Part shown: positions 21,914-34,424 of the stretch, one piece after another
Position numbering within the stretch: position 1 is the stretch's first letter
Layout of the letters: each line of letters opens with the position of its first letter
Origin: Anaeramoeba flamelloides
Taxonomy: Eukaryota; Metamonada; Anaeramoebidae
Direction: 5' to 3'
Length of the DNA stretch: 64,000 nucleotides
NCBI GenBank assembly: GCA_027625915.1
Contig: JANTQA010000063.1
Location: 434,001 to 498,000, forward strand
Made by a program: the position numbers and the translations under genes
The notes under the pieces: generated by a model
Seen by the model: only the letters and a program-made list of their open reading frames with translations
Told to the model about the DNA's origin: nothing
The model's database searches: none

Positions 21914-23146
21914 ATGACAGAATTTATGAGCTTAGAAAAGAACAACAACAACAACACAGCAAGCATCTCAGTGAAGGTCTATTTTGATCAACAATTCAGA
22001 AGATTTTCAGTTTCTGATGAAACAACACACAAGGAATTATGTGAACTGTTGCAACAGATCTTTAATATTGATATGACAGAAAACAAGTACACCCTTAGGT
22101 ACAAAGACGACGAAGAAGAATATGTCCTCTTTACTTCTGATCTTGAACTAAACGAAGCACTTTTATTTGCTAAACAAAACAAACCTCCTATTTTACGATT
22201 GTTCTTGACAAAAGACAACCAACAAGTCGAAATCGAAGAAGAAGAAGAAGACGAAGAAGACGAAGAAGACGAAGAAGAAGAAAATTTTGAACAATGGTAT
22301 GGAATGGGATGTCCAATGGGAAGAAAAATGGGACATGGATTTGGAATGGGAAGAGGTTTTGGAATGGGAATGGGAAGAGGTATGAGAGGAATGGGATGTC
22401 CTATGGGAAGAAAAATGGGAAGAGGTTTTGGAAGAAGAGGAGGAAGAGGTTTTAAAATGGGAATGGGAAGAGGTATGAGAGGAATGGGATGTCCAATGGG
22501 AAGAAAAATGGGAAGAGGTTTTGGAAGAAGAGGAGGAAGAGGTTTTGGAAGAGGAATGGGAAGAGGAATGAGAGGAATGGGGTGTCCAATGGGAAGAAAA
22601 ATGGGAAGAGGTTTTGGAAGAAGAGGAGGAAGAGGTTTTAAAATGGGAATGGGAAGAGGAATGAGAGGAATGGGATGCTCAATGGGAAGAAAAATGGGAA
22701 GAGGTTTTGGAAGAGGAATGGCAAGAGGAATGGGAAGAGGTTTTGGAATGGGAAGAGGTATGAGAGGAATGGGATGCTCAATGGGAAGAAAAATGGGAAG
22801 AGGTTTTGGAAGAGGAATGGGAAGAGGATTTTTTTGTGGCCTTTCCAGCAAAAAAGAAATGAAGGAATTCAAGAAACAACAAAAGTTACAAAAAAAAGAA
22901 TGGAGAAAAGAAAAAAAGGAACACAAAAGGCAATTCAGAGAACAAAAAAAGCAAAAAGAAAATGAACTTAAAGAACAAAACAGTCAAACAAGCCAAAACA
23001 AAAAAAATGATTTTGAAGATCAATTAGATACACTTTCCAATTTAGGATTTGACAACCGTGGGTACAATCTCCAATTATTAAATTCTTTTAATGGTGATCT
23101 TGAAGAAACACTCAATTTTCTTTTAAACGAACAAAACCAGGACTAA
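21914..23146 (+). CDS. PB1 / Gly-Met-Arg-Cys repeat / UBA protein, possible autophagy-receptor-like scaffold
   Basis: A single exon encodes 410 aa (a second Met is at residue 5). Residues about 17-98 form a PB1 domain: Lys21 in the first strand (ISVKVYF) and an acidic OPCA motif at 63-77 (YKDDEEEYVLFTSDL), so both interaction faces seem present. An acidic run (about 106-123) leads into FEQWYGMG. Residues about 130-305 are five and a half units of about 31 aa starting GMGCPMGRKMGRGFG, with one cysteine per unit. A Lys/Glu-rich helix region (about 310-360) precedes a C-terminal UBA-like segment (about 368-405; LSNLGFDNRGYN, LEETLNFLLN). PB1 plus UBA is the p62/NBR1 arrangement of selective-autophagy receptors, but no ZZ zinc finger is seen and no canonical LIR is certain. 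Polymerisation by PB1 and ubiquitin binding by UBA are family knowledge; the receptor role is inference. Confidence 0.85.
   Translation: MTEFMSLEKNNNNNTASISVKVYFDQQFRRFSVSDETTHKELCELLQQIFNIDMTENKYTLRYKDDEEEYVLFTSDLELNEALLFAKQNKPPILRLFLTKDNQQVEIEEEEEDEEDEEDEEEENFEQWYGMGCPMGRKMGHGFGMGRGFGMGMGRGMRGMGCPMGRKMGRGFGRRGGRGFKMGMGRGMRGMGCPMGRKMGRGFGRRGGRGFGRGMGRGMRGMGCPMGRKMGRGFGRRGGRGFKMGMGRGMRGMGCSMGRKMGRGFGRGMARGMGRGFGMGRGMRGMGCSMGRKMGRGFGRGMGRGFFCGLSSKKEMKEFKKQQKLQKKEWRKEKKEHKRQFREQKKQKENELKEQNSQTSQNKKNDFEDQLDTLSNLGFDNRGYNLQLLNSFNGDLEETLNFLLNEQNQD
22300..22830 (+). repeat. Coding tandem repeat, about 93-bp units
   Basis: About five and a half units encode GMGCPMGRKMGRGFG plus a variable RRGGRGF/RGMGRGMR part. 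The nucleotide repeats (GGAATGGGATGTCCAATGGG) are nearly identical between units, implying recent expansion or ongoing homogenisation. Local GC content is well above the surroundings. Confidence 0.9.
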
Positions 23147-26100
23147 ACTGAAATGGGTTAAAAACAAATATTAAACTCATTCTGATCTTTCTATCTTCAT
23201 TTGATCCTTTTTTTTCTCTTTTTCTTCTCTTTATATTTTTCTTCTTTTTTATTTCAACTTTTTATTGATCTTTTTTTGATACTTTTTTGATTTTTTTTTA
23301 TTTTATTTATCAGTACTTTTCAAAATTTTATTTTTTCTCAAATTGAAATTTTTAAAAACTTTATTTTTGTCCAAGAACACATAATAATTATCATTACCAA
23401 CAGAAAATAAATAACCAACTTTTTAAAAAATTTTTGTTTTTACACTTTTTTTAATCAATTTTTTTTATACATTAAAAAATCTTAAATTATTTCAATTGAT
23501 AACAGGAAAAAAATGAGAATTTATATTAAATTAATTAAATCAATCATTAAAAATTATCAAAATTATAATTTTTTCAAGAACTATTGATTTATATAAAAAA
23601 ATCAAGATGAATTTTAAAATCAATTTAAAAAAAAACTGAGAATTAATTTATCAAGGTTTAAAACTGAAAATACAACTAACTTAAATTAATATTGATAATT
23701 ATTGATAAAAATCATAAATAAAAACTAAAAAAGAGAATTTGAAAAGAATTAAAAATCAGATTATATTTATAAATTCTTGAGAAAACAAATGAAACAATTT
23801 TTTTTTGTTTAATCCCCCTCTTTACAATTTTTTAAACACGCCTTGAATTAATAATTTTGTTGATTTAAATACAAATATACATCGTAAAACAGTAATTTTT
23901 TATTTTGAAATATTCTTCAAAATATAGCGTTTCCAAAAAAATAGAGCTAATACAAGCTCATAGATACATAATTTGAACTAAAAATTTTCTAATTATTCTT
24001 TTTTTATTTGTATTTAACTCCATTTAAGGGACTAGCAAACTAAAAAAAATCTTCAAGTAAATTTACTAACAAATTAAAAAAAATTTTACAGTATCTTGAA
24101 ATTGAAAAATAAAGTAAAAATCTGATAACTACAAGACACGGCTTACTTTTAATACTATTTTCAGAGATGAATTATTGTTTTTAAAAGTTTGATGCATTTT
24201 TCTCATTTTTGAAAAGTTCAAAATCCAACATATTTCTAAATTATTTAAAAAAAATTATTTTCTTTGAAAGAAGATTGAAATCTTATTGCCTGTAAAGGAA
24301 TTGTACAGAAATACACTTTAGAAATGATACCACTAAGTTCTAAAATAACCAAGTTTAAAAAATCTACTTGATCTCAAAAAAAATACAATAATTATTTTAA
24401 ACTTGTAAAAAATATAATTTTTTGATTCAAAGAACAGACCAAATCTATTTTTTCTAGAGATTGAATGAAAAAATATGAGAAAAAGAACCAAATAATCGAA
24501 TTAAAAATTCTCCCGAAATACTTTTTTAAAACCTGGAAAATTCAACTAATTATCTAAAGAAATACTTTTTAATTTGATTATTTATAATCAATAATTATAA
24601 ACCCCATCTTAATTATTTCAGTAAGTCATTAACAACTCAATGATTAAATGTATCAAATAGGTTTTACATTTATTTCTCAATTTTTTCAAGATTTTGCAAC
24701 AAATAAAAAAAATTCAAATGCATATTTCTAATAATAATAAAAAATAATAGATATTACCAAATACCTGATTTTAATACCAACAAGTTCCTTGTTTATTATC
24801 TAGATATTTGAAAAAGTATATTGACAAGTCTTTTAAATTTCAAGAAATTTCATAAATATTTTTGAATAAAATAAATGTTCAAATTTTTTAGATCTTCAAG
24901 GAGACAATATTTGATTTATTTTTGATGTATTTTTAAAAATAATATTAAAGACACAACGTTACTTATACATAAAGACTCTCAGAAATTACTAAAAGTGATA
25001 TTTCTTCAAAAATAAATTTTTTTGCAAATTCTTATTTTTCTAATTTGATCCAAAAACCCAACAAAAAAGGATTAGATCTTTTGACTGAAAATTCCATGGG
25101 AAAAATGAAATTTTTTAAAAATGATTATTCATTTCTCTAAAGTTGACAAACGAAGTTTCTTATTGGTTTTAATTGTATCCTTATCTAAATAATTACTCTA
25201 TTACCTTTGGGAAAAAAAATAAATAAGAGTTACTAGTCCCTTAAAACCCACAGGAAGGATTTATCGATTTTGGTATTAAAATTACATACATTTCCACTTT
25301 TAAGGCATATAACATCAATTAAAATTAAAGCACAATAAAACCCAAATTAAGGCTCCAAATTTGGATTCTAGAAAAATAATTTGTAATTAAAAAAAAAACT
25401 TCCAAAAAATGAGTCTAAATTTGAGATTTTTTGTACCTTAAACCTCATTGTAATTTTCTGCCTTATATTAGAACGGTATATAATATATATTAATTATTAT
25501 TATTATTATTATTTTACGTTATTATTGTAAAATATAAACAACAAAAGAAATAATACACAAAACCTTATAAAATCCAATGTAATTTCCGAAAATAAAAACA
25601 CATTTTTTAAAAAGTGGTCTCTAAATAATAAATAGTATTATATTTATGATTATTTATACACTTTTAACGAACAAGATATCTTTAAAAAGCCATGATAACA
25701 CTTCTTCAGATATTTACATTTCCAGATATTTATCGAAACCTTTTTCTAGCCAAATACCACGACCCAAAGTGAATCAAATATATGTTTTTAAATTCCTTGA
25801 ATCAAAAACCCCTTTCAAACAAAAGAACAGAGTTTCTGAGGGTGAATTCCCTTTGTTAAAAGGGATTAAATGTATATTAACAGGAAAAATATAATTTTTG
25901 GAAATTTCAAAATTGAAATCATTTTTTCACACTTTCGTTTTTTTCTTTTTTTTAATTATGATTAGAAATTTTCTTTTTTTAGATTTTTTTTTAATTGCCC
26001 AGATCTATAGTAAAATCGTAAAAATATTTTATTTTTTTGTCACTAAACCAGTGAAAAAAATTATAGAATAATCATATTTATAAATTATATTCGAATTTTA

Positions 26101-26260
26101 TTTGATTTCTAATCGGGGATCAAAATAAACATAATCACTTTTTGAAATATGTACCTAAGAATTTGATTTTATTATTTTTGCTACATTCCACCTATCAAAA
26201 TAATTAAAAAATTTGGATTAAATAATTAATCCATATTAAAAAAAAAAAAAATAAAATAAT
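23147..26260. other. AT-rich intergenic region
   Basis: No supported host gene. It holds a fold-back element at about 25281-25460 (AAGGCATATAAC facing GTAATTTTCTGCCTT; related to 48120-48340), a short (TTA)n tract near 25494-25515, and a segment at 25760-25960 resembling 57960-58050. An open stretch at 25646-25894 (82 codons) looks like part of a repeat, not a gene. Confidence 0.5.
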
Positions 26261-26384
26261 AATGAATAATAATTTTGATATTATTCAAAATAAAGATTCA
26301 TTATTTATTTTATCTTTGATTAATGTAAGAGAAAAATATGATTCTTTATTGGCTTTATATAAACAAAAATTTAGATTTTAGAGG

Positions 26385-26490
26385 AGTGCACTAGAGTACC
26401 ATAGAGTTCCTAGTTTTTTTTTTTTTCAATTTAAAAGAAAGGAGTAAAATCCTTGGTTTTATCCATTTTCTTTTGAATTTAATCAAACAT
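26385..26490. repeat. Single tag-hairpin module
   Basis: GAGTGCACTAGAGTACCATA and GAGTTCCTAG precede a stem of AATTTAAAAGAAAGGAGTAA facing TCCATTTTCTTTTGAATTTA. This is the same design as the array at 15136-15625, and it too is close to a LINE relic. Confidence 0.55.
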
Positions 26491-26579
26491 AACAGCTACA
26501 AGAGCAAATTAAATTCTTCTTTACAAAATAATAAAAAATATAATAATAAAATTGAGTTTTTTAAAAATTAAAAATCCCC

Positions 26580-27200
26580 CATTTTGATGAATTAATTAAT
26601 TATCTCCCTTTTAGGAAAAAAGAATCAGAAAATATAAATTGACAATCGAAAAATTTAAAACAATTAGAAAATGAACTAGAAAATTTTAGAATTAAAAACT
26701 TAGAAAATAGTCAAAGTTGGAAAGTTGAAGAATATCTAAAAATTATACAAATCAATAATAATATAAATAAGCAGTAAAGATATTTAAAATGGAAGGGTTC
26801 AACTTCAATTATAAAACTCAGAAATTTTACAAATTATCTTAACAGTTACTCTTAGGTTATGAACAAGAATAAATCAAAAATGTGTGAATTATGTCAAAAA
26901 ATGAACAATTTAGATATTATTGAAGATTGGACGATTTTCTATGGAACTGCTCAGCCTATGAAAATAATCGCAAAACCTGATAATCTGAATTAAAAAAAAT
27001 TAATATATCAAATATATTAAATAATAATAATATTTCTAATATTATTATAAAAAAGGATTCAAACTACTTATTAGCCTTAGTGGGTAATAAAATCATTTTT
27101 GATTCTTTAATTAAATTCCTAAATAAAAATTTAGGAATTCGGGCAAATAAGAGGGGTCAATAACACCCCCCTTAAATAATAATAAAAAAAAAATAAAATT
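26580..27200 (+). mobile_element. LINE 3'-end relic (C-terminal zinc-knuckle region)
   Basis: In two plus-strand frames one reads KMCELCQKMNN, IIEDWT and FLWNCSAYENNRKT. This Cys-x2-Cys ... (H)F-L-x2-C-x3-Y-x3-R pattern is typical of the zinc-knuckle after a LINE reverse transcriptase. The frame is broken and several stops are present, so it is dead. The 3' end at about 27150-27200 has a GGGGTCAATAACACCCCCC hairpin followed by AATAATAATAAAAAAAAA, fitting a LINE tail. The 5' part is unclear. Confidence 0.5.
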
Positions 27201-27707
27201 GAGTTTTTCAATATTGAAATATTTGTATTTATTTATTCGTATTACTTCTTTATTGATATCAACAATTCTTTGATGTATATTATTATATTTTTATCTAATT
27301 TTTTTTAAAGAAAAATTATCCAAAATGATTGAAATTGAAAAAAATGTTCTACTCCTTTTCCAGAAACACAAATTTTTATATTTCTATATTCAATAGATTT
27401 GAAAAAATATTTTACAAAAATGAAAATATAAAATATACACTCCACCTAAAAATAATTAATTTTAAGGTATGATAAAAGTATTTTAATCAACTTAATCAGC
27501 TTTAATATACATATTTATATGATATTTTAGGAGTAGATCCAAATTTCACATCTTTGGATTATTAACTATTTTTCAAAAAACAAAAAAAAAATATATCTTG
27601 GGGAATATTTAATTTTCTAATTTTTTCTCTGAGATCCAATTTTTTTGGAAGTACAAATATAAAAAATAATGTATTAAGGATGGAGAGACCTAATTATTTG
27701 GTAATAT

Positions 27708-28276
27708 AAACTCGATTTCACTCAAAGGGGCCCAGTCAAAAATGAAAAAGTCACTTTATTTTTAAGAATCAACCAAACTTAGATTGTTTAGAAATACGAA
27801 AAATAATAAACTTCATATAAGAGCCCATAATTATTAAAGAAACCCCTGAACAAACCATAAATTTCAAAAAAAAAAAATGTTAAAAAATTTTTTGTGCCCC
27901 ATTCATTGGAACGTCTCGTGCAAAATTCTCAATTTCTTTAGGAAATTTAAATAGTTGATAATAAGATTTTTTACTTGTAAATGTATGAATTTTAAAAGAA
28001 CATACAAAGCTTAACTTTTCTTAATGTTTATTTCGTTTTTCAAACATTTTTTTTTTCAAAGTTAATTTTGAAAAAAAAGAAATACAAAAGAAAAGTAAAA
28101 AAAAAAAAAAAGCAAAAAGTAAAAAACAAAAAAAAAAACAAAATTTTACAAAATGAGAAAAAATGATTTTGATCTAAAAATTGAAAATTTTAGTTTGATA
28201 AGAGTAATGAATTAAACTCATAGAATGTATTCCATTTCTTGAATAAAACTGGACCCCTTTGACTGAAAAAGAGTTT
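27708..28276. mobile_element. TIR element family C, copy 1 (about 569 bp MITE)
   Basis: The left end AACTCGATTTCACTCAAAGG faces the right end CCTTTGACTGAAAAAGAGTT. The flanks TATA on both sides fit a TA target duplication. It is nearly identical in layout to 38361-38931 and has no transposase frame. Confidence 0.85.
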
Positions 28277-28279
28277 ATA

Positions 28280-28727
28280 ATACACCTATCAACTTTTTAT
28301 TGGTTTTAGTGAGTATCATCCGGTGTTGAAGAATTAAATTATTTTTTTTTTTTTGATTTCTAAATTAAAATCTATTCTATTTTTTTCTTTTTGATATTTT
28401 GTATAATTCAAGAATCTATCGAATTATAATTAAGAATAGTAATCCCATCTGGCTAAAGTAATTCAATCAAATTGAGTAATTTGTAAATGTTAGCAATTAC
28501 TATGTGAAATGAAAATTTATCAAAAGAGTCAGGTTATAAGATGCCCTTTTACTAATTTAGTTACAGGCTTTCTAAATAGAATATAAAATAAAAATGATAA
28601 AAAAATGAAAAGAACATATTTTTTTCTTTATTTTTTAAAATAAAATACAAAAAAATACATTATCTTATTTATCCAATACCCTTTGGTACTCACTTAAAAC
28701 AACATAAATAGTTGATAGGTATATTAT
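28280..28727. mobile_element. TIR element family D (about 445 bp)
   Basis: The left end CACCTATCAACTTTTTATTG with TTTTAGTGAGTA is the inverse of the right end TACTCACTTAAAAC...ATAGTTGATAGGTA. TA dinucleotides border both ends. It lies directly beside the family-C element. Confidence 0.65.
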
Positions 28728-30161
28728 ATACTAATTAATTAGGTGTTTCCATCCTTTAATAATAATACCCAAATCATATTTTTTTTAGATAATCTCGACA
28801 TTTTATGATAAGAAAGTTACCCATATTTTTTATTTTTTTTTTGGATCAATAAAAAGGCTTTGTGTGTTTTAATAAGAAATGGGAAATTGGATAATTAATA
28901 AAAAATTTTTACTTTGAATCTTCTTTATTTCTTTTTTTTTTAGTAATAAATTATAGTACCTTTCCAATTAAAAAAAGAATTTTTTTATTTGAAATAACCA
29001 GTATATGTCCTTAATAAAATTAAGCACTATTTTTTTCTGATTAATATTTTTCGAAATTAAGAACATAACTTAATTCAATTAAACACTGTGATAATTTTTT
29101 TTAGAATAAAAAACACTCTCAACTTTTGAATATCGAAAATATTTTTTGGAATTAGTGTGCACTTTTTTATTTTTTTTTTGAAAAATTGGGGTTGAGATCA
29201 TTTTGAAATCAAAGAATAAGTTAATATATTAAATTAGAATGCTTTTCCAGAAAGTTTATCCTTTTAGTTTAACTTTTTTTTTATTTTACCATTTAAAACT
29301 AAAAAAAAACATTTGAGGACCAAATTAGTGCCTTTTGTGAAAAGAAAATTCGCATAATTTAGAATTTGTTTTTGGAAATGAGTTAAAACAAGATAGCGTA
29401 TCTAAAAATATACATAATTTCAAGTGTGAATTCAATGATTTTGGCAAAAAATGTTTTCAAGAAAAAGCTAAATTGAAACTTTATTTATTTTTATTTTATC
29501 ATTTAGTTTTTTTAATTGTATTAATGGAAAGTATTTGATCAGTTTTTCATTTTTAGTGTTTTTTGGGTCGTAGGGACATATTTTATTATTTTTAAAAAGA
29601 AAAATAATCTAAATATTATATAAAATAAATTAGAAATGGGAAAATGGAAAAATTTTTACTAAAAATCTTTTTTTTACATTACTTTTTTTTTTGTGTAACA
29701 AATTATAATTAAAAACCTTATATTTGTAATTTCGAGAGGAAAAAATTGAAATTATTCCTTTTTCAGTAATCGCCAAATTTTATTGACACCATTGTGATAT
29801 TTCACTTGAAACGAACTTCTAAAGTCATCAATTTTGATGAATTGAAAAAATGAAAAAGTGATGAAATTATTATCATGTTTAATTTTTTAAAAATTCAAGA
29901 AAACAACCAATCATTGAAAATTGATAATTGAGAGATTAAAAATAGTTTCACAAATGAAAAAAAGTAGAAAGAACATAACAGTCAAAATTAAAACTCTTTA
30001 AAGAATTCAACATTTATTGAAAGGAATACAATAGAAAGAAATTCATTTTTTTAACGAAAATTTTATATTTTTTCATTGTTTTTTTATCTTATTTAAATAA
30101 TGAAACACATCTTTTATTTTTTTTCTTCTTGTTATAGTTGGTGTTGTGTGTCTAGAGGGTG
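28728..30161. other. AT-rich region upstream of the glycosyltransferase/TPR gene
   Basis: No gene or clear repeat seen. The promoter of the downstream gene should lie in the last few hundred bases, but no motif is distinguishable. Confidence 0.5.
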
Positions 30162-32418
30162 ATGAAAATGATGTGTATGGGAAACCTTCAAGCTCAAAGG
30201 TTAAAAACAAAACCAGGTTTGTTATTAAATATGCTTACACGTGATGAAGCAGTAAACCTTGAAAGGACATTGCCAAAATGGGCAAAAATTATTGACTATT
30301 GGGTAATTGGGTTGGATGTTTTGAATACAGACAACAGCGAAGAAATAATTGAAAAGCATCTTGGTTTGGAATCCTTTCTTTTTTTCCTTTTTTTTTTTTC
30401 TTGGCTTTGTTAGTTTTGTAAAAAACAAAAAAAAACAAACTAAGAAACTGCAAATAATCAAAAAAAACTACAATTCTTTTCTTTCAGTAAGAAAAAAAAA
30501 CCAAATCTCATTTGCTCAAGATCTAATTTTTCTTAAAGGATCTCTTTAATTTTACAAATTGTTTGAAGGGTTCAAAGCAAATTCAAAAAAAAATTTTAAT
30601 TTTTCGAACAAATAACTGAAACTAAAAATAAACAAAACAATGAAATTAAAGGAAGAAATATTTAAATTGAAAGAATACTATTAACAAATTAAAATTTTTA
30701 TTTTTTCAAACACAGTAGAATAACTGTGATTAATTGAAAAGATCAAAAAAACAAAATAATTGGAAAATCCAAAAATAATTAAATGGTGAAATCTTTATCA
30801 AAGTTAAGTTTCTTATCACTACCCTTTATTTCCTTCATACTTCTCAGTGGGCTACCGACTAACAACTAGATTGTGAAAGTACTCTTCTTTTGGTTGAGAA
30901 AAATAAAAAGAAATTCAAGTGAATTATTCAAATAATTTCTGTCAGAAAATACAAAAGTTTCTTCAAACCAAAAATTCATTCTTTTTCATAAGTTTTATCA
31001 TTTCCAAATGCCTAAAATTTCTTCAATTTGGAGATAAATTATTTTCTTTCAGTGCAAAATTAAATTTAATTCAAGTTAATTCGATTTTGTGGTTTTAATA
31101 TAACGGGCTATATATTTTCCAAGCAAATGGTTTTGTTTGGTTCTTTTTGTTAAAGTTGACTCAAAAAAAAAAATTCTTTATGATCTGAAAATGTCAGAAA
31201 GATCGACACTTTTAAACTGTCATACTTGTATTCACAATAATAATTCAAATTAATTTAAATCTGAAATTGACTGTCATTGCTATAGCCTTTTTCTAAAAAT
31301 GTCCTCGTTTCTATTATTGATTTTTAGAAATCTCTCATACATCACATGTTGGTTTGTTTTTAATTGGAATTGGTCACTCATAAAAAAAAACTAAAAAAAA
31401 ATTATTTTTTCACGCTAATGAATCGACCCTTAATTCTACATTACAATTAATTATCTTAATTTATGAAAAATCAATTTTCGAAAGATTAATTTGAATAAAA
31501 ATTTTTTTTCCAAAATAACAACAATATTCACAAAGATATTTAGATCGAATTAAGGTTCCAAAATTTTGAACTAATTTCTTTTATATTATAAAATGTTTTA
31601 CTATGAGAAACGTACTTTTAAAATTCAAAATAATTTAATCATCCAAGTTTATACAAAGAAAAACCAAGTAAGAGAATGTACAATTCAAAACATTCAATTC
31701 GAAAACCTTGTAAAAATTATCCCTAAAAAATAATTTTATAATAGACCCAAAATAAAAATCTGATAAAATTTATTGATTTATTTATTTTCAGACAGAATAA
31801 ATATAAAAATAATTGATTGTTATTTTGGAGTTTTAAATAAGCTTTCCAATATTTTACCTGAAAAAAATACAAACTTCAAATTTTAAGTCTTGAAAAAATT
31901 TATATAAATGAATAACATGAAAAAAAAAAAGAAAAAAGAAAGAAAGGAATAAAAGAAAACCATACCAATAAAATATTATTTTGACTATAAATGATAAATA
32001 TAAGAATATATTAAGTTTTTTTTTGTTGTTGATGTTTTTACTTATTAAAAAATTTTTAGTTCAAACATTACTATAATATGAACCCAAATTAAATTAAAAT
32101 TAAAATATATTTCATTTATATTTTGAAAAAACAAAAAATCATAAAAAAAATATTTTTTTATTGATTGACTGATTGATTGATTTTTAAGACAAGAATAACT
32201 TCCGATTTCAGAAAAATATTTTTAGAATTCCAACAACAACAAAAAAAAAAATCAATTATAATACCAAAAATATTAGATAATGAATTTTTTATTCAATTCT
32301 CTCCGATATTTAACTTTTAAAAAAATCAGAATTTTTATTTTAAACTTGAAAAATAATAATAATTTCTAGTTTAGTATTGTTTTTAAAAAAAATTTTCAAA
32401 GATTAACAAATTAAGTAA

Positions 32419-32479
<61 letters not shown>

Positions 32480-34424
32480 GAACTTTGAAAAAATCTTTAA
32501 GGAACTGATAATTTTCATTTAATTTATTTATTTTTTATTAATATATTCCAATCAGAATCATAAAAATAACTTATTGAATATAAATCTAGATATTTCCTCA
32601 AAATAATTTTTAAGGTTTTTACGAAAAAATGTTTAATAATCTAAATTTATTTTAATAATAAATAATAATAATAATAATAAACAATAATGATTTTTCCTTT
32701 TTTTTTTCAAAGTTTTTTTCTTATGCGATAAAATTGAATTTTAATTGTACAGGTATCAATTAGACATAATAAAAATAAATAAATAAAATAATTTATACAT
32801 GTTTATTTATGTTATTGTTTTTATTGAATATTTTTTTATCAAAAAATGAAAACCTAAATTTTCAATAAAAAATATAAAAACATAATTTCTTAATTTTACT
32901 TTAAATCTTTTTTATTGTTTATTAATTTTTTTTTTTGAAAACAAAAACAATAAAATAGGACATTTACCAGGAAAAATGGTTTATGTTAATTTTACAGGTA
33001 TGGGGCCAACTTGGTCAATTCTTGTTGAAGAAGGGATAAAATCATTTCCTGAATGTTCCCATGGAATAATATCTGATGCGGATTTTATACCTGTTAGTGA
33101 ATCCTTCAATCGAAATGAATTTGATCCATTGGTATCTAAATATTTATTTAAAATGTGGACAGACGGACAGAGTTCTGTTCGAAATCTTGATTGGATTTAT
33201 CGAAACATTCCAGGAGCAAAAGTTGAAAGAAGAGTACATCAAATTTTGACAGTACCACCAATCGAAGGTCAAGATTTATATGTTGATTGGTGCAGCCTCG
33301 AGGTTGAAGATAGTAAAGGAGGGTTCATGGACCGTACTGGCAAAAGAAGTCAAAAATATATTTATTATTTAGAATTAGATTTGGAAGACCATCCAGGAGA
33401 TGCAAGGTAATTTATTTAATATAATTCGCAAAATTAATCTATATTATTAAATATTTCTTTTGATTAATTTTTTTTAATTCGTTTACAATTTTTATATTGA
33501 AAAATATACAATTAATAAATAATAAAAATAAATCAACAAAAAACAAAAAAAAAAAAAAAAAACAATAACTAATTCAGAACGTTATATTATTTAGCACATG
33601 CACATTATGAATTTTTCACTGATAACCAAGACAATCCAAGTCAAATTCATTGGGATCATTTAGATAAAGCATTACATTATTTCCAATTAAGAAGTGAAAT
33701 CTCGACTGACAATGAAGAAGGAAGATGGTTTTCCATTTTATTAATGGGTGAAATCAATGAACGATTTCTCAAAAAATGGGATCCAGCGATGAAGCATTAT
33801 CTTGATTGTCTTGAATTAGATCCTGAACGAGCAGAACCAACATTTTACATTGGGCAACATTATCGATTAATGGGAGAATATAAAACAGCGGAAAAATGGC
33901 TCAAGAAATCATTAGATTTACCATTTCCACCAAGAAGTTTATTTAATTGGAAGTATTTGTATTCATGTCTTCGATATATAGAATATGGAAGAACTGTCAA
34001 GAATTTGGAATTATCGAAAAGAGAAATTAAAAAATCAATTAAATATTTAAAAAATGCACAATACAACCCAGAATGCGAACAAGATTACTCTACGATAGTG
34101 GAACTTAAAAATGATCTTACTTCAAAATTTCCCTTTTTTAAATTAAATAAATTAATTAAAAATATTGATAGCTTTACTAGATTAGTTAAAAATGATGTAG
34201 ATAAAAAAATGGGAACATTATTAAGAAGAAGATCCAGATATTTAAAAAACAGTCATGATTGCACAGAATTTAATCTCTCTAAAAAAAAGTATCTGGAAAT
34301 TTTTGATGGTGATGAATTGTTTAATAAAATGAAAGATTTAAATTTAAAAAATGAAGTAAACAAAATGAAGAAAGTTTTAAAAAAAGTGAAATCAATCAAA
34401 TGCACTTCTCAATCCAATTGGTAA
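30162..34424 (+). CDS. Glycosyltransferase family 2-like protein with TPR-like C-terminal part
   Basis: Exons are 30162-30363, 32959-33406 and 33578-34424, giving about 498 aa. Introns are 2595 and 171 bp, both GT-AG and in frame (EKHL-G-HLPG; DA-R-TLYYLAH). Residues about 18-60 (PGLLLNMLTRDEAVNLERTL, then YWVIGLDVLNTDNSEEII) match the start of GT-A glycosyltransferases, where a strand is followed by the D..NTDNS nucleotide-sugar loop. GMGPTWSILVEEGI and a DAD at about 107-109 (HGIISDADFIP) fit the metal-binding DxD. The rest has TPR-like helical pairs (MKHYLDCLELDPERAEPTFY, HYRLMGEYKTAEKWLKKSLD), then a Lys-rich tail. Sugar, acceptor and cell location are unknown. The ATG at 30162 is the first after an in-frame stop at 30153, but a short upstream exon is possible. 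Confidence 0.75.
31250..31390. repeat. Dispersed repeat fragment, similar to 39180-39300
   Basis: Shared pieces are TCTATTATTGATTTTTAGAA with TCTATTGTTAATTTTTAGAA, followed by TCATACAT and TTGTTTTTAATTGG. It lies in intron 1 of the glycosyltransferase/TPR gene. Confidence 0.5.
32417..32479. repeat. (AAT)n microsatellite, about 20 units
   Basis: Long uninterrupted AAT trinucleotide run in intron 1 of the glycosyltransferase/TPR gene; a shorter run follows at about 32650-32680. Confidence 0.95.

Noticed and set aside
21988-22965. Long open frames on the other strand and frame of the PB1-UBA gene (Pro/Leu-rich minus-strand frame, 22675-22965 plus frame)
   Set aside because: They are by-products of the GGA/ATG/AGA repeat; the plus-strand frame with PB1 and UBA domains explains the region.
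32417-32479. Regular repeat considered as a CRISPR-like or satellite array
   Set aside because: Simple AAT microsatellite without spacers; the genome is eukaryotic.
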